DNA of 41,102 nt, from the NCBI GenBank assembly GCA_025458125.1, contig JALOTA010000009.1, forward strand, positions 1-41,102, in the 5' to 3' direction. The notes below the pieces were generated by a model. The model had not been told where the DNA came from, made no database searches, and saw only the letters and a list, made by a program, of their open reading frames with translations. The stretch comes from Hyphomicrobium sp. (GTDB lineage Bacteria > Pseudomonadota > Alphaproteobacteria > Rhizobiales > Hyphomicrobiaceae). The translations under genes were made by a program, and so were the position numbers. This document shows, one piece after another, positions 9,070-17,102 of the stretch (within the stretch, counting starts at the first letter, position 1; each line of letters opens with the position of its first letter).

Positions 9070-9694
9070 GGGGAGCGGGGCCGGCGTGTCTTATGGGCAC
9101 GCCGGCTCTTCGGCGCGTATCGGGCCGAATGCCATCATTCAGATGGGCGCGGCCGTAACCGCGCGGCTCGGCCCCGTGGCCTGGGCCGATATGCTGAGTT
9201 CGGCGGGGCTCAGCCACTATATCGCCGGCGCGCCCGAGAGCATGGTGGACGAGGGCGAGGTGGTGGCGCTGCATCGCGCCTTGCGCAGCAGCATTTCAAC
9301 GCCGTTGCGCCGCGAAATCGCCTACGAGGCAGGACTTCTTACGGGTGACTACATCCTTGCGCACCGGATTCCGAAGCCGGCGCAATGGGTATTGAAGGCT
9401 CTGCCGCGGCGCTTGGCAGCGCACGTGCTGACGTCGGCCATCGCCAAGCACGCCTGGACCTTCGCAGGCAGCGGACATTTTCGGGCCATTTCGACGACGC
9501 CGCTTGTGCTCGAGATCGAAGACAATCCGCTTTGCCGTGGCGAGGCGTCCGCCGTGCCCATGTGCGACTACTACGCCGGAACATTCACGCGGCTTTATTG
9601 CGCGCTGGTCGACCCGCGCATGAGGATCGAGGAGATCGCCTGTGGCGGCATGACGGGCGGCGCCTGCCGCTTCATGGATGTCGCGACGGACTAG
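9050..9694 (+). CDS. bchJ: Bacteriochlorophyll synthesis protein BchJ (V4R domain)
   Basis: The 214-residue protein begins inside the end of bchE (20-bp overlap), so the two are translationally coupled. It carries a V4R (4-vinyl reductase) domain in the C-terminal half, with spaced cysteines ([14 protein letters not shown] ... YCALVDP ... [15 protein letters not shown]) as in BchJ. BchJ was first called the vinyl reductase. Other enzymes (BciA, BciB) carry out that reduction, and BchJ may instead bind or channel Mg-porphyrin intermediates. Coupling to bchE fits a helper for that enzyme. Confidence 0.9.
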   Translation: MKALVFEGSGAGVSYGHAGSSARIGPNAIIQMGAAVTARLGPVAWADMLSSAGLSHYIAGAPESMVDEGEVVALHRALRSSISTPLRREIAYEAGLLTGDYILAHRIPKPAQWVLKALPRRLAAHVLTSAIAKHAWTFAGSGHFRAISTTPLVLEIEDNPLCRGEASAVPMCDYYAGTFTRLYCALVDPRMRIEEIACGGMTGGACRFMDVATD

Positions 9695-9822
9695 TCAGGC
9701 CGGCTACCCCGCCGTTCAGCCTGGGCTGGCGCCGCTGTGGACGCTTCATGACAGACGCTCCGACGGAGACACGGGACAACCTGGCGCTTGATCGGCACGC
9801 TGCGCTCTTCTACGCACGCAGC

Positions 9823-10692
9823 ATGAGCGAAAAGGCAGATATCCCGATCATCACATCCATCGCGCCGCTTGCGGAAGGCCGGACGGCCTGGCTCGTGGAC
9901 ATCTGGGGCGTCATGCATAACGGGGCAGCGCCGTATCTCAAAGCTGCCGAAGCATGCGCGGAATTCCGTGGGCGGGGCGGGACGGTTCTTCTCTTGTCGA
10001 ACGCGCCGCGTCCGGCGGCGTCGGTCGTCGAGCAACTGGACCGTATCGGGGTGCCGCGTACGGCGTACGATTGCGTTCTGACGTCGGGCGATGCCTCGCG
10101 CGACATGATCCGGCGCGCAGCCGCCGGCGGGCGTTCGATCGGGCATATCGGCCCGGAGCGGGATCTCGGACTGTTCGATGGTGCCGGCGCGCCGGTCCCC
10201 CTCCAGCAGGCCCAGACCGTCGTCTGTTCAGGGTTGTTCGATGACGAACGGGAAACACCGGAAACCTATCTGGAAATCCTGGCGCTGCTGAAAAAGCGCG
10301 GCGCCGACATGATCTGCGCCAATCCCGACCTGACGGTGGAGCGGGCAGGGCGGATCGTCTACTGCGCGGGGGCGCTGGCGCAAGCTTATGAGCAGATCGG
10401 TGGCAGCGTTGCCTACGCGGGCAAGCCGTACTTGCCGGTCTACCAACTGGCCTTCGAACAGATCGAGAAACTGCGCGGTGCGCCGGTCGAGCGGACCCGG
10501 GTGCTTGCTATCGGTGACGGTGTGGGAACAGACATCGCCGGGGCGGCGGCGGCCCAGATCGATTCCGTGTATGTGGCGAGCGGTGTGCATGCCGGCCCTG
10601 GCGGGCGGATCGACGAGGCCGCGCTGGCGCAGATTTTTGCCGGCGTCGAAGCCGTACCCATTGCGGCCATGAACGGTCTGGCGTGGCGTTGA
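9823..10692 (+). CDS. HAD-superfamily class IIA hydrolase (TIGR01459-like)
   Basis: The product is 289 residues if read from the ATG at 9823, where the family's usual N-terminus (IPIITSIAPLAEGRTAWLVDIWGVMHNG) begins. An in-frame ATG at 9748 would add 25 residues of no recognised similarity. Motif I is LVDIWGVMHNG (nucleophile Asp), motif II is LLLSNAPRP, and the late acidic motif is GDGVGTDIAGA. These are NagD-like sugar-phosphatase features, but the substrate is unknown. It starts 128 bp after bchJ with the same orientation and converges with the minus-strand lipid operon 13 bp later. Confidence 0.85.
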   Translation: MSEKADIPIITSIAPLAEGRTAWLVDIWGVMHNGAAPYLKAAEACAEFRGRGGTVLLLSNAPRPAASVVEQLDRIGVPRTAYDCVLTSGDASRDMIRRAAAGGRSIGHIGPERDLGLFDGAGAPVPLQQAQTVVCSGLFDDERETPETYLEILALLKKRGADMICANPDLTVERAGRIVYCAGALAQAYEQIGGSVAYAGKPYLPVYQLAFEQIEKLRGAPVERTRVLAIGDGVGTDIAGAAAAQIDSVYVASGVHAGPGGRIDEAALAQIFAGVEAVPIAAMNGLAWR

Positions 10693-10705
10693 TCGCGTTG
10701 GGTCT

Positions 10706-11881
10706 TTACGAGCGCCGCGCAGGCACCAGCTCGAATTGATGCACGTCGGTACGCCCGAGCGCGAATGCCCCCGCGCACATGGCGAGATAAAGGCGCCACC
10801 CGCGCAGGAAGCCCTCTTCGTAGCCGAGAGCCCGAATGTCGGGGAGGGCGCTGTCAAAACGGTGCAGCCACTCGCGGCAGGTGCGGGCGTAGTCCTGACC
10901 GAACGAGAACACGTCGCGGACGGCCAATCCGGCGCGTTCCGATTCCTGCTGGAAGCGCGGGACGGACGGCAGCATGCCGCCCGGAAAAATGTGGTGACGG
11001 ATGTAATCGCTGGACAGGCGGTAACTCGGAAAGAGCTGCTCGCTGATGCTGATGGTCTGGATCACGGCGACGCCGTTTGCCGTCAGGCGTTCGCGAAGTG
11101 TCTGGAAATAAGTCGCCCAGTAGCGTTCGCCCACGGCTTCGAACATTTCGATCGACACGATCGATGAAAACGTCCCGCGCTCCTTGCGGTAATCCTGCAG
11201 CTTGATATCCGCAGAACTGCCGACGCGAGCTTTCGCGTAATCGTGCTGGCGCGGAGAAATGGTCAGCGCCGTTACGCCATGACCCTCTCTGACGGCGGCT
11301 TCCGTGAAGCCGCCCCAGCCGCAGCCGATTTCAAGAACCGGGCCCTGCTTTGCGCCGATACGTTCAAGGATGCGGGCGTACTTGGCTTTTTGCGCGCTTT
11401 CCAGGTCGATCCCTGGCTCTGCAAAGATGGCGCTCGAATACGTCATCGTGGGATCGAGCCAGCGCGAATAGAAGTCGTTGCCCACGTCGTAGTGGGCCAT
11501 GATGTTACGCTTCGAACCCTTCAGCGAATTGCGGCGGAACGCCCATTCGAGCAGCACCGACCGGATACGGTGAAGGTAGGAACCCCAGGCGAGACGGCCC
11601 AGCCCGTCCATGTTGAGCATGAGGACCTTGAGCAGATCTTCAAGGCCAGGGCTTTCCCACCATCCGGCCATATAGGCATTGCCCAACCCGATGTCGCCTT
11701 CCGCCAGGGCAGCGTTGATCGTGCGCCAGTCGTTGATGACGATGGTGCCGTGCGGCCCCGGCTCGGGTCCCGCCATCGTCCGTTCGATGCCTTCCGGCGT
11801 AACGACGGTCAAGGTTCCAAACCGGACCGATCTCTCGAGTGTGCGCAGAGCCTTCTGGCCGAGGTATGGAATCGTCGTCAT
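10706..11881 (-). CDS. Cyclopropane-fatty-acyl-phospholipid synthase family methyltransferase (copy 1)
   Basis: The 391-residue SAM-dependent enzyme has the full Cfa architecture: an N-terminal lipid-binding-like domain and a methyltransferase domain with AHYDVGNDFYSRWLDPTMTYSSAIF and the SAM loop VLEIGCGWGGF. The usual catalytic-region SIEMFEAVGERYW is present. It would methylate unsaturated acyl chains of membrane phospholipids. It is the last gene of a coupled minus-strand trio: its ATG overlaps the DUF1365 stop. In Rhodobacter-type clusters related enzymes (UfaM and Cfa relatives) act with a flavin amine oxidase partner, so the product need not be a cyclopropane. Confidence 0.88.
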   Translation of the reverse strand: MTTIPYLGQKALRTLERSVRFGTLTVVTPEGIERTMAGPEPGPHGTIVINDWRTINAALAEGDIGLGNAYMAGWWESPGLEDLLKVLMLNMDGLGRLAWGSYLHRIRSVLLEWAFRRNSLKGSKRNIMAHYDVGNDFYSRWLDPTMTYSSAIFAEPGIDLESAQKAKYARILERIGAKQGPVLEIGCGWGGFTEAAVREGHGVTALTISPRQHDYAKARVGSSADIKLQDYRKERGTFSSIVSIEMFEAVGERYWATYFQTLRERLTANGVAVIQTISISEQLFPSYRLSSDYIRHHIFPGGMLPSVPRFQQESERAGLAVRDVFSFGQDYARTCREWLHRFDSALPDIRALGYEEGFLRGWRLYLAMCAGAFALGRTDVHQFELVPARRS

Positions 11882-12702
11882 TTCTGCTCCGAAGGGACTA
11901 GCGTCGCCGCGGCGCCGGGCGACGGCGTCACCAGGTCCGCGGGCGGTTCGGGTTTCGAGAAGATCTTGAGGCCACGCATGTAGAGCCGCGCCGCGTGATA
12001 GTGAATGAGCAGCAAGACCTGCAGTGTCGGGAAGGGGTGACGCAGGAAGCTTTTCAGCATCGCCCGCGAGGACAGTGTCGAAAGGCGGCCCGCGATGGTG
12101 GCTGAGAGGACGCGGGCGTCATCGCGGTAGAGATCGACGCGAATGGCGACGCGCTCTGGCTTCTCGATGAAGCGGAACCTGTATTGCCCGTCGGTCGGCA
12201 GGAACGGCGAGACGTGAAAGACCTTTTCGGCGGCGATTTCTTCATCGGCTGCGATCGGTACGCCGCCGGGCTTGCGGCAGAGATAGCAGTGGCGCTCGCC
12301 AAACGTGTTGTTGACCTCGGCGAGGACTGCGGCAAGCGCGCCGCTGCGATCGTGGCACAGCCAGAAGCTGACCGGGTTGAAGCCGAAGCCGAGCACCCGG
12401 GGCAGGGTGACAAGCGTCACTTCTCCGTCCGGCAACGTTTCGCCCGCGCTCTCAAAGGCAGACCGCAGCCATTCGGTCATGCCGGTGCTGCGATTGCCGT
12501 AGTCGCGGTCGTTGAGTGCGAACAGGCCCCAGCCGTTCCGGTTCAGGAACCGGCGCTTCAGAACGGGGAGCGACCCCACTGGAATGTGCAGGTAGGTGAG
12601 TTTGTGCGAGAGCGTGTAGGGTTTCGGTGAGAAGCGCGCATGTGTGATCCGCGCGTCGAGAAGACCGCGCGCGATCGGAATCTCACCTGCCGGTGCGCTC
12701 AC
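11878..12702 (-). CDS. DUF1365 family protein
   Basis: The product is 274 residues from a GTG that overlaps the stop of the amine oxidase gene (GTGA). The 291-residue track ORF starts inside that gene and is less likely. Features are LLDARITHARFSPKPYTLSHKLTYLHIPV at the N-terminus and LPRVLGFGFNPVSFWLCHDRSG...EVNNTFGERHCYLC, the conserved core of DUF1365. The biochemical role is unknown to me. The family nearly always travels with a FAD amine oxidase (COG2907 type) and Cfa, as here, which implies a shared lipid-modification pathway. Confidence 0.9.
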   Translation of the reverse strand: MSAPAGEIPIARGLLDARITHARFSPKPYTLSHKLTYLHIPVGSLPVLKRRFLNRNGWGLFALNDRDYGNRSTGMTEWLRSAFESAGETLPDGEVTLVTLPRVLGFGFNPVSFWLCHDRSGALAAVLAEVNNTFGERHCYLCRKPGGVPIAADEEIAAEKVFHVSPFLPTDGQYRFRFIEKPERVAIRVDLYRDDARVLSATIAGRLSTLSSRAMLKSFLRHPFPTLQVLLLIHYHAARLYMRGLKIFSKPEPPADLVTPSPGAAATLVPSEQK

Positions 12703-13967
12703 CGCCACGGGATGGATACTCCCCTGGCTTCGGCGACCCGCACGGCGCTCCACAGACCGTCCTCATGGAATCCGTTGCGCTGCCACGCGCCGCAGAACCA
12801 CAGTCCGCGCTTGCCCTGAATGGAGGGGATTTCCTCCTGGGCGGCAATCGCAGCCCGCGAGAAGACCGGGTGGCGGAACACGTGCCGGTCGATCACTGCC
12901 GCCGGATCGATCTCACGGTCCGGATTGAGACTGACGAACACGTCGCCGCCGGGCAGCGACTGCAGGCGGTTCATCCAGTAGGTGACGGACACGCGATCTC
13001 CCTCCGCCGGGCCGCCCGCGGCGTAAACCCAGCTGGCCCACGCAGCCTTGGCCTGAGGCATCAGTCTGGCATCGCCGTGCAGAACGGCCTCGTTGTCGCG
13101 GAATTGAAACGCGCCAAGAATCCGGCGCTCATCCGGCGTGGGGTCGGCGAGCATTGCGAGGCTGGCGTCGGCATGCGCCGCCAACACGACCTCGTCGAAA
13201 TTATCCTTCTCTCCTGACCCAGTCACAACTTCAAAACCGTTCTCCGATGCGCGCACCTGACGAACCGGGGCGCTGGTCCGTATTTTCGAACCGAGACGCT
13301 CGGCGATGCGGCGGACGTATTGCTGGCTGCCCCCATCGACGGTGCGCCATGGATGATGCCCATTGACGGACAAAAGTCCATGGTTCTGAAAAAACCGGAC
13401 AAAGGTTTTCGCCGGGAAATCCAGCATCTGCCGCGGCGGGGTGCTCCAGATGGCCGCCCCCATCGGGACGAGAAACCGGTCCTTGAACCAGGCGCCGGGC
13501 GCGAGGCGCTCGACGAATTCGCCCAGGGTAGGATCGCCGGGTTCGTCGAAGACGACTCTTGCCGAGCGGAAGAAGCGCAGGATGTCCGCCAGCATGCGCA
13601 GGTAGCGCGGAGACAGTGCATTCTTTCGTTGCGCGAAGAGACCGTCGAGGGAACTGGCGCAGAACTCCAGTTCGCCGTTGCCGTAACGGACGCCGAACGA
13701 CATGTCGCTGGGCTTGGTCGGAACTGACAGTGCCGCGAAAAACTTCGTCAGAAGCGGGTAGTTCACTTCGTTATAGACGATGAAGCCCGTATCGACCGGA
13801 AGAGGACCGCCGGCGCGGGGCACCATGACGGTGCGCGAATGTCCGCCCGGGCGCGGCCCGGCCTCGAACAGGACAACGTCGTGAGCCCCGCTCAGCAGAT
13901 GAGCGCACGAGAGCCCGGAGATCCCCGACCCGACGACGGCAATGCGCGGCACGCTTAATTTCCCCAA
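12699..13967 (-). CDS. FAD-dependent amine oxidase/desaturase-like flavoprotein (COG2907 type)
   Basis: The 422-residue flavoprotein has an N-terminal dinucleotide-binding fold (IAVVGSGISGLSCAHLLSGAHDVVLFEAGPRPGGHSRTV). The substrate domain contains FLVPMGAAIWSTPPRQMLDFPAKTFVRFFQNHGLL and ends FCGAWQRNGFHEDGLWSAVRVAEA. It is first in a minus-strand operon with DUF1365 and Cfa. The family is involved in modified fatty acids; in Rhodobacter sphaeroides a flavoprotein of a similar cluster (UfaD) participates in furan fatty acid formation. The start is either TTG 13967, preceded by AGGACAGGA, or GTG 13952. I keep the longer one. Confidence 0.88.
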   Translation of the reverse strand: MGKLSVPRIAVVGSGISGLSCAHLLSGAHDVVLFEAGPRPGGHSRTVMVPRAGGPLPVDTGFIVYNEVNYPLLTKFFAALSVPTKPSDMSFGVRYGNGELEFCASSLDGLFAQRKNALSPRYLRMLADILRFFRSARVVFDEPGDPTLGEFVERLAPGAWFKDRFLVPMGAAIWSTPPRQMLDFPAKTFVRFFQNHGLLSVNGHHPWRTVDGGSQQYVRRIAERLGSKIRTSAPVRQVRASENGFEVVTGSGEKDNFDEVVLAAHADASLAMLADPTPDERRILGAFQFRDNEAVLHGDARLMPQAKAAWASWVYAAGGPAEGDRVSVTYWMNRLQSLPGGDVFVSLNPDREIDPAAVIDRHVFRHPVFSRAAIAAQEEIPSIQGKRGLWFCGAWQRNGFHEDGLWSAVRVAEARGVSIPWR

Positions 13968-13971
13968 TCCT

Positions 13972-14080
13972 GTCCAAGTTGATCTACGAAATCAGCTTCG
14001 TGCTGGTTCACGGCGATCCGTTTGCCCTGTCCAGCCGTTCCGGAATTATCGTAATTGCCGGAAAGTGTACAAACTTGGAC
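13972..14080. repeat. 9-bp inverted repeats flanking the divergent promoter region
   Basis: gtccaagtt at 13972-13980 and its exact reverse complement aacttggac at 14072-14080 lie exactly 100 bp apart, each at the start of one of the two divergent genes. They could be paired half-operators of one regulator, though the right copy overlaps the proposed TTG start of the DUF1295 gene. A chance match is possible. Confidence 0.5.
14038..14063. promoter_or_regulatory. 26-bp near-palindrome in the divergent promoter region
   Basis: TTCCGGAATTA-TCG-TAATTgCCGGAA is an 11-bp inverted repeat with a 3-bp centre and one extra G in the right arm. It lies between the flavoprotein operon and the DUF1295 gene and overlaps the likely ribosome site (ggaaag) of the latter. 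It looks like a dimeric regulator operator or an mRNA hairpin. I cannot assign the regulator. Confidence 0.65.
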
Positions 14081-14902
14081 CTGCTTGTCGCCCTTATCGT
14101 CAGCCTCGCCGTGCTTTCGCTGGTCATGGCCGGGGGGTTCGGGATCGCGATGCGCTCCGGAAACGGGGGTTGGGCTGACACGGTTTGGACGTTCGGGGTG
14201 GGAATTGCCGCGGTGATCGCGGTCGTGATCGCAGCTGGGTTGCAGATGGGGCCGAGACACTGGCTCGTCGCGCTGCTCGCCGGCCTGTGGTCGCTACGGC
14301 TCGGCTCGTACCTCTTTTTCCGGACAAGAGGCAAGAGTGAGGATGCCCGCTACGCCGACCTGCGGCGCGAGTGGGGCGAGGCTCATCCAAAGCGCTTGTT
14401 CCTTTTCTTGCAGGCGCAGGCAGTCGCGGCTCTCCCGCTGGTCGGCGCCATCCTCCTTGCAGCGAACCGCCCCGGTCCTCTCGACCTGTTCGATGTTGCG
14501 GGCGCCGCCCTTCTGGTGGCTGGCGTCGTGGGCGCGGGAGTATCGGATTATCAACTCGCCCGGTTCAAGGCAGATCCGGCCAACAAAGGCCGGATCTGCG
14601 ATGTGGGCCTGTGGAGCCTGTCACGCCATCCGAACTATTTCTTCGAGTTTCTCTCCTGGTGCGCCTGGCCGGTGATCGCGTTCGATCCCCTGGGCTATCC
14701 GCTCGGACTGCTTGCCTGCGCGGCGCCGGCGTTGATGTACTATCTGCTCGTGCATGTATCCGGCGTTCCGCCACTGGAAGCTCACATGGCGCGGTCGCGG
14801 CCCGATGCATTTGCGGACTATCAGGCCCGCGTGCCGGTTTTCTTTCCAAAGCTTTCTGCAATTATACCGGGCGACGGCCGCCGCGTGGGAGGTGTCCAAT
14901 GA
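14075..14902 (+). CDS. DUF1295 family membrane protein (steroid 5-alpha-reductase-like fold)
   Basis: The product is about 275 residues if started at TTG 14075 (MDLLVALIVSL). The track start at 13979 would add 32 residues of unlikely sequence. It is polytopic, with the family signature GLWSLSRHPNYFFEFLSWCAWPVIA near residue 185 and RFKADPANKGRICDVG before it. The fold resembles steroid 5-alpha reductases and isoprenyl-cysteine methyltransferases. DUF1295 genes often stand beside Cfa-like methyltransferases, and here the stop overlaps the next gene's ATG. A role in reducing or altering modified fatty acids is inferred. Confidence 0.85.
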   Translation: MDLLVALIVSLAVLSLVMAGGFGIAMRSGNGGWADTVWTFGVGIAAVIAVVIAAGLQMGPRHWLVALLAGLWSLRLGSYLFFRTRGKSEDARYADLRREWGEAHPKRLFLFLQAQAVAALPLVGAILLAANRPGPLDLFDVAGAALLVAGVVGAGVSDYQLARFKADPANKGRICDVGLWSLSRHPNYFFEFLSWCAWPVIAFDPLGYPLGLLACAAPALMYYLLVHVSGVPPLEAHMARSRPDAFADYQARVPVFFPKLSAIIPGDGRRVGGVQ

Positions 14903-15939
14903 CAGTCATGCCGCAATCGTTGATCACGGGAGCGATCCGGGCTGTCGAGAACGTGACGCTGCCGGACGGGGTCCTGCGGTTTGGCGTTCAGTCTCTCATT
15001 GCAACGCGCGAGCGGGCACGCGAGCCCGATCCCGCCGTCGACCGCGCCTTCGCCGAGGATATGCGCCGGCTTGCCATCGCGGTCCATACGAATGCAGCCA
15101 ACGAGCAGCATTACGAGTTGCCCGAAGCCTTCTTCGGCCTCACGCTCGGGCCGCATCGCAAATATTCCTGCTGCTATTACGAGACCGGCCGGGAGACGCT
15201 TGGTGAAGCGGAAGACGCCGCCCTGAAGATGACCTGCGACCGCGCCGCAATCGATGATGGTCAGCGGATCCTGGAATTGGGTTGCGGTTGGGGGTCGCTT
15301 ACGCTGTTCATGGCGGCGCGCTATCCCAATGCCAGCATCACGGCCGTCTCCAACTCCGCGAGCCAGCGGCGCTACATCGAGGAAACCGCACGGGCGCGCG
15401 GGCTGTCGAATGTCCGGGTCATCACGTGCGACATGAACGCGTTCGCCCCAGAAGGCCGCTTCGACCGGGTCGTTTCGGTCGAGATGTTCGAGCACATGTC
15501 GAACTGGGACGCGCTTCTCTCGACCGTCAGCAAGGCGCTCAATCCCGGCGGACGGCTCTTCATTCACGTTTTCTCGCATCGCGCGACGCCCTACCGGTTC
15601 GACCATACCGATCCGACGGACTGGATCGGCCAGCACTTCTTCACGGGCGGCATCATGCCGAGCGATGGCCTGATCCGGCAATTCTCGCGGCTGGTCGAGG
15701 TTGAGGACGAATGGCGCTGGAGCGGAACGCATTACGCGCGCACGGCCTCTCAATGGATCGAGAATTTCGATCGTAACGAAGCTCAGATCGACGTCATCCT
15801 GCGCGAAGTCTACGGAGCGAATGCCGCGTTATGGAAGCGGCGCTGGCGGCTTTTCTATCTGGCTACCGAGGGACTTTTCGGCCATGCGGGCGGCAGCGAA
15901 TGGGGCGTGAAGCACTACCGTCTGCGCGCCACCGGCTGA
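14899..15939 (+). CDS. Cfa-like SAM-dependent methyltransferase (copy 2, short form)
   Basis: The product is 346 residues from an ATG overlapping the DUF1295 stop, preceded by ggaggtg. The 522-residue track ORF starts far inside the previous gene and is rejected. It lacks the full N-terminal domain of classical Cfa. It has NEQHYELPEAFFGLTLGPHRKYSCCYYETGRETLGEAEDAAL, the SAM loop ILELGCGWGSLTLFMA, and VSVEMFEHMSNWDALL. It is clearly diverged from copy 1 at 10706-11881. This short form resembles coclaurine N-methyltransferase-like bacterial proteins linked with DUF1295. The acceptor is unknown but probably a phospholipid acyl chain. Confidence 0.87.
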   Translation: MTVMPQSLITGAIRAVENVTLPDGVLRFGVQSLIATRERAREPDPAVDRAFAEDMRRLAIAVHTNAANEQHYELPEAFFGLTLGPHRKYSCCYYETGRETLGEAEDAALKMTCDRAAIDDGQRILELGCGWGSLTLFMAARYPNASITAVSNSASQRRYIEETARARGLSNVRVITCDMNAFAPEGRFDRVVSVEMFEHMSNWDALLSTVSKALNPGGRLFIHVFSHRATPYRFDHTDPTDWIGQHFFTGGIMPSDGLIRQFSRLVEVEDEWRWSGTHYARTASQWIENFDRNEAQIDVILREVYGANAALWKRRWRLFYLATEGLFGHAGGSEWGVKHYRLRATG

Positions 15940-15943
15940 GTTC

Positions 15944-16357
15944 TCATCCGGCCGCTCCCGCGTACCAGCGCGCGGCGAGCGTGCCGACGACGGCGGCCGA
16001 AGCGGTCAGCAGCGTTCCCCAGGTCATGTCCATCACCGTGATGAACGCCGGCCAGACCTTGAGGGTGGCGTGGTTGGTCAGATCGTAGGTTCCGTAGCAT
16101 ACAAGACCGAGAAGCGCGCCGTTCACGGCGGCCGTCTGAAGGCTGCCGCCGTTACTGAGCGCGGGTGTCACGGCAAACCAGACGATTCCGAAAATGTACA
16201 AAAAATAGAATAGGATGGCTGGGATAATGCGAATGCTGTCAGGCAACAGCAACTCGCCGATGTTCTGGCGGTAGACGTTGATCATCGACGTCAGCCACAC
16301 ACTGTCGACGAGGGCCATGTAGAGGCCCGTGGCAACGTAGGCGACGACAAACTTCAT
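15944..16357 (-). CDS. DUF2177 family membrane protein
   Basis: The 137-residue protein has four membrane helices, starting MKFVVAYVATGLYMALVDSVWL and containing CYGTYDLTNHATLKVWP, which is diagnostic of DUF2177. The function is unknown. The gene is convergent with the Cfa-like copy 2 (only 4 bp between stops) and has a good ribosome site (ggagaga). DUF2177 genes commonly occur in the same light- or singlet-oxygen-linked clusters as Cfa, DUF1365 and amine oxidase genes, so I place it with that locus. Confidence 0.87.
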   Translation of the reverse strand: MKFVVAYVATGLYMALVDSVWLTSMINVYRQNIGELLLPDSIRIIPAILFYFLYIFGIVWFAVTPALSNGGSLQTAAVNGALLGLVCYGTYDLTNHATLKVWPAFITVMDMTWGTLLTASAAVVGTLAARWYAGAAG

Positions 16358-16438
16358 GATCGATCTCTCCTATTCTCCGCAAGGCCCGACGGGTGACTTG
16401 GAAAGTAAACGGAGCCAAGCCGGTCGCGGTTCACCGCT

Positions 16439-17026
16439 TCATACCCAGGACATGCGGCCATCGTCGAGAAGCAGCACCCTGTCCTGGGGGCTTTCCAGCG
16501 ACGGAATTGTCTCGCGATCGAGGCCGAGGACGTAGGCTCGGAGGCAACGAGACACGCCACCGTGGGAGGAAATCACCGTGTCGCGTTGAAGCGTTTCGGC
16601 CCACTCGATCGTCCGTCGCAGCAGATCCTCATAGCTTTCGCCGCCGACAGGGCGCCAACGGAACGGATCGATCTTGCGTTCGGCGAGGCCTGCCGGGTCG
16701 GTTCGGGGCAAGTGCGCCTGAAGCTGGCCTTCCCACGATCCGTATGAGAGTTCGATCAGACGGCGATCAACACGATAACCGACAGGGTCGAGCCCCAGCG
16801 ATTGACGCAGGATTTGCATCGTCTCGCGTGTGCGGCCCAGGGGACTTGCGACGAAATCGGCTTGCGCGACGTCCGGGAGGAACGATCGCAGGGCCTCACC
16901 GTTGCGCTGAGACTGAGCCCGGCCGCGAGTATTGAGAGGGATATCTGTCTGCCCCTGGTAGCGGCGTTCAGCGTTCCAGTCGGTCTCGCCGTGACGAACG
17001 AAATAGAGTTTCAGGCCGGGCCGCAT
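16439..17026 (-). CDS. Histidine phosphatase family protein (phosphoglycerate mutase-like)
   Basis: The 195-residue enzyme has the catalytic start LYFVRHGETDWNAERRYQGQTDIPL, the second catalytic region ELSYGSWEGQLQ and the late histidine in ISSHGGVSRCLRAY. These features place it in the branch of dPGM-like phosphatases acting on small phosphorylated molecules. The precise substrate cannot be told. It lies 76 bp downstream of fabI in the same orientation and may share its transcript. Confidence 0.87.
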   Translation of the reverse strand: MRPGLKLYFVRHGETDWNAERRYQGQTDIPLNTRGRAQSQRNGEALRSFLPDVAQADFVASPLGRTRETMQILRQSLGLDPVGYRVDRRLIELSYGSWEGQLQAHLPRTDPAGLAERKIDPFRWRPVGGESYEDLLRRTIEWAETLQRDTVISSHGGVSRCLRAYVLGLDRETIPSLESPQDRVLLLDDGRMSWV

Positions 17027-17102
17027 CGTACTGCCGGATCACTTGCGAAATTGAAACTCGAAGGGACTTCTGTCCGCAAGACGCGATCCGCCGAACGCTT
17101 TG

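Noticed and set aside
13979-13996. FNR-like TTGAT...ATCA before the DUF1295 gene
   Set aside because: The spacer is 7 bases rather than 4, so it is not an FNR site.
14371-14898. Upstream extension of the Cfa-like copy 2 ORF
   Set aside because: It overlaps the DUF1295 gene completely; the coupled ATG at 14899 with ggaggtg is the better start.
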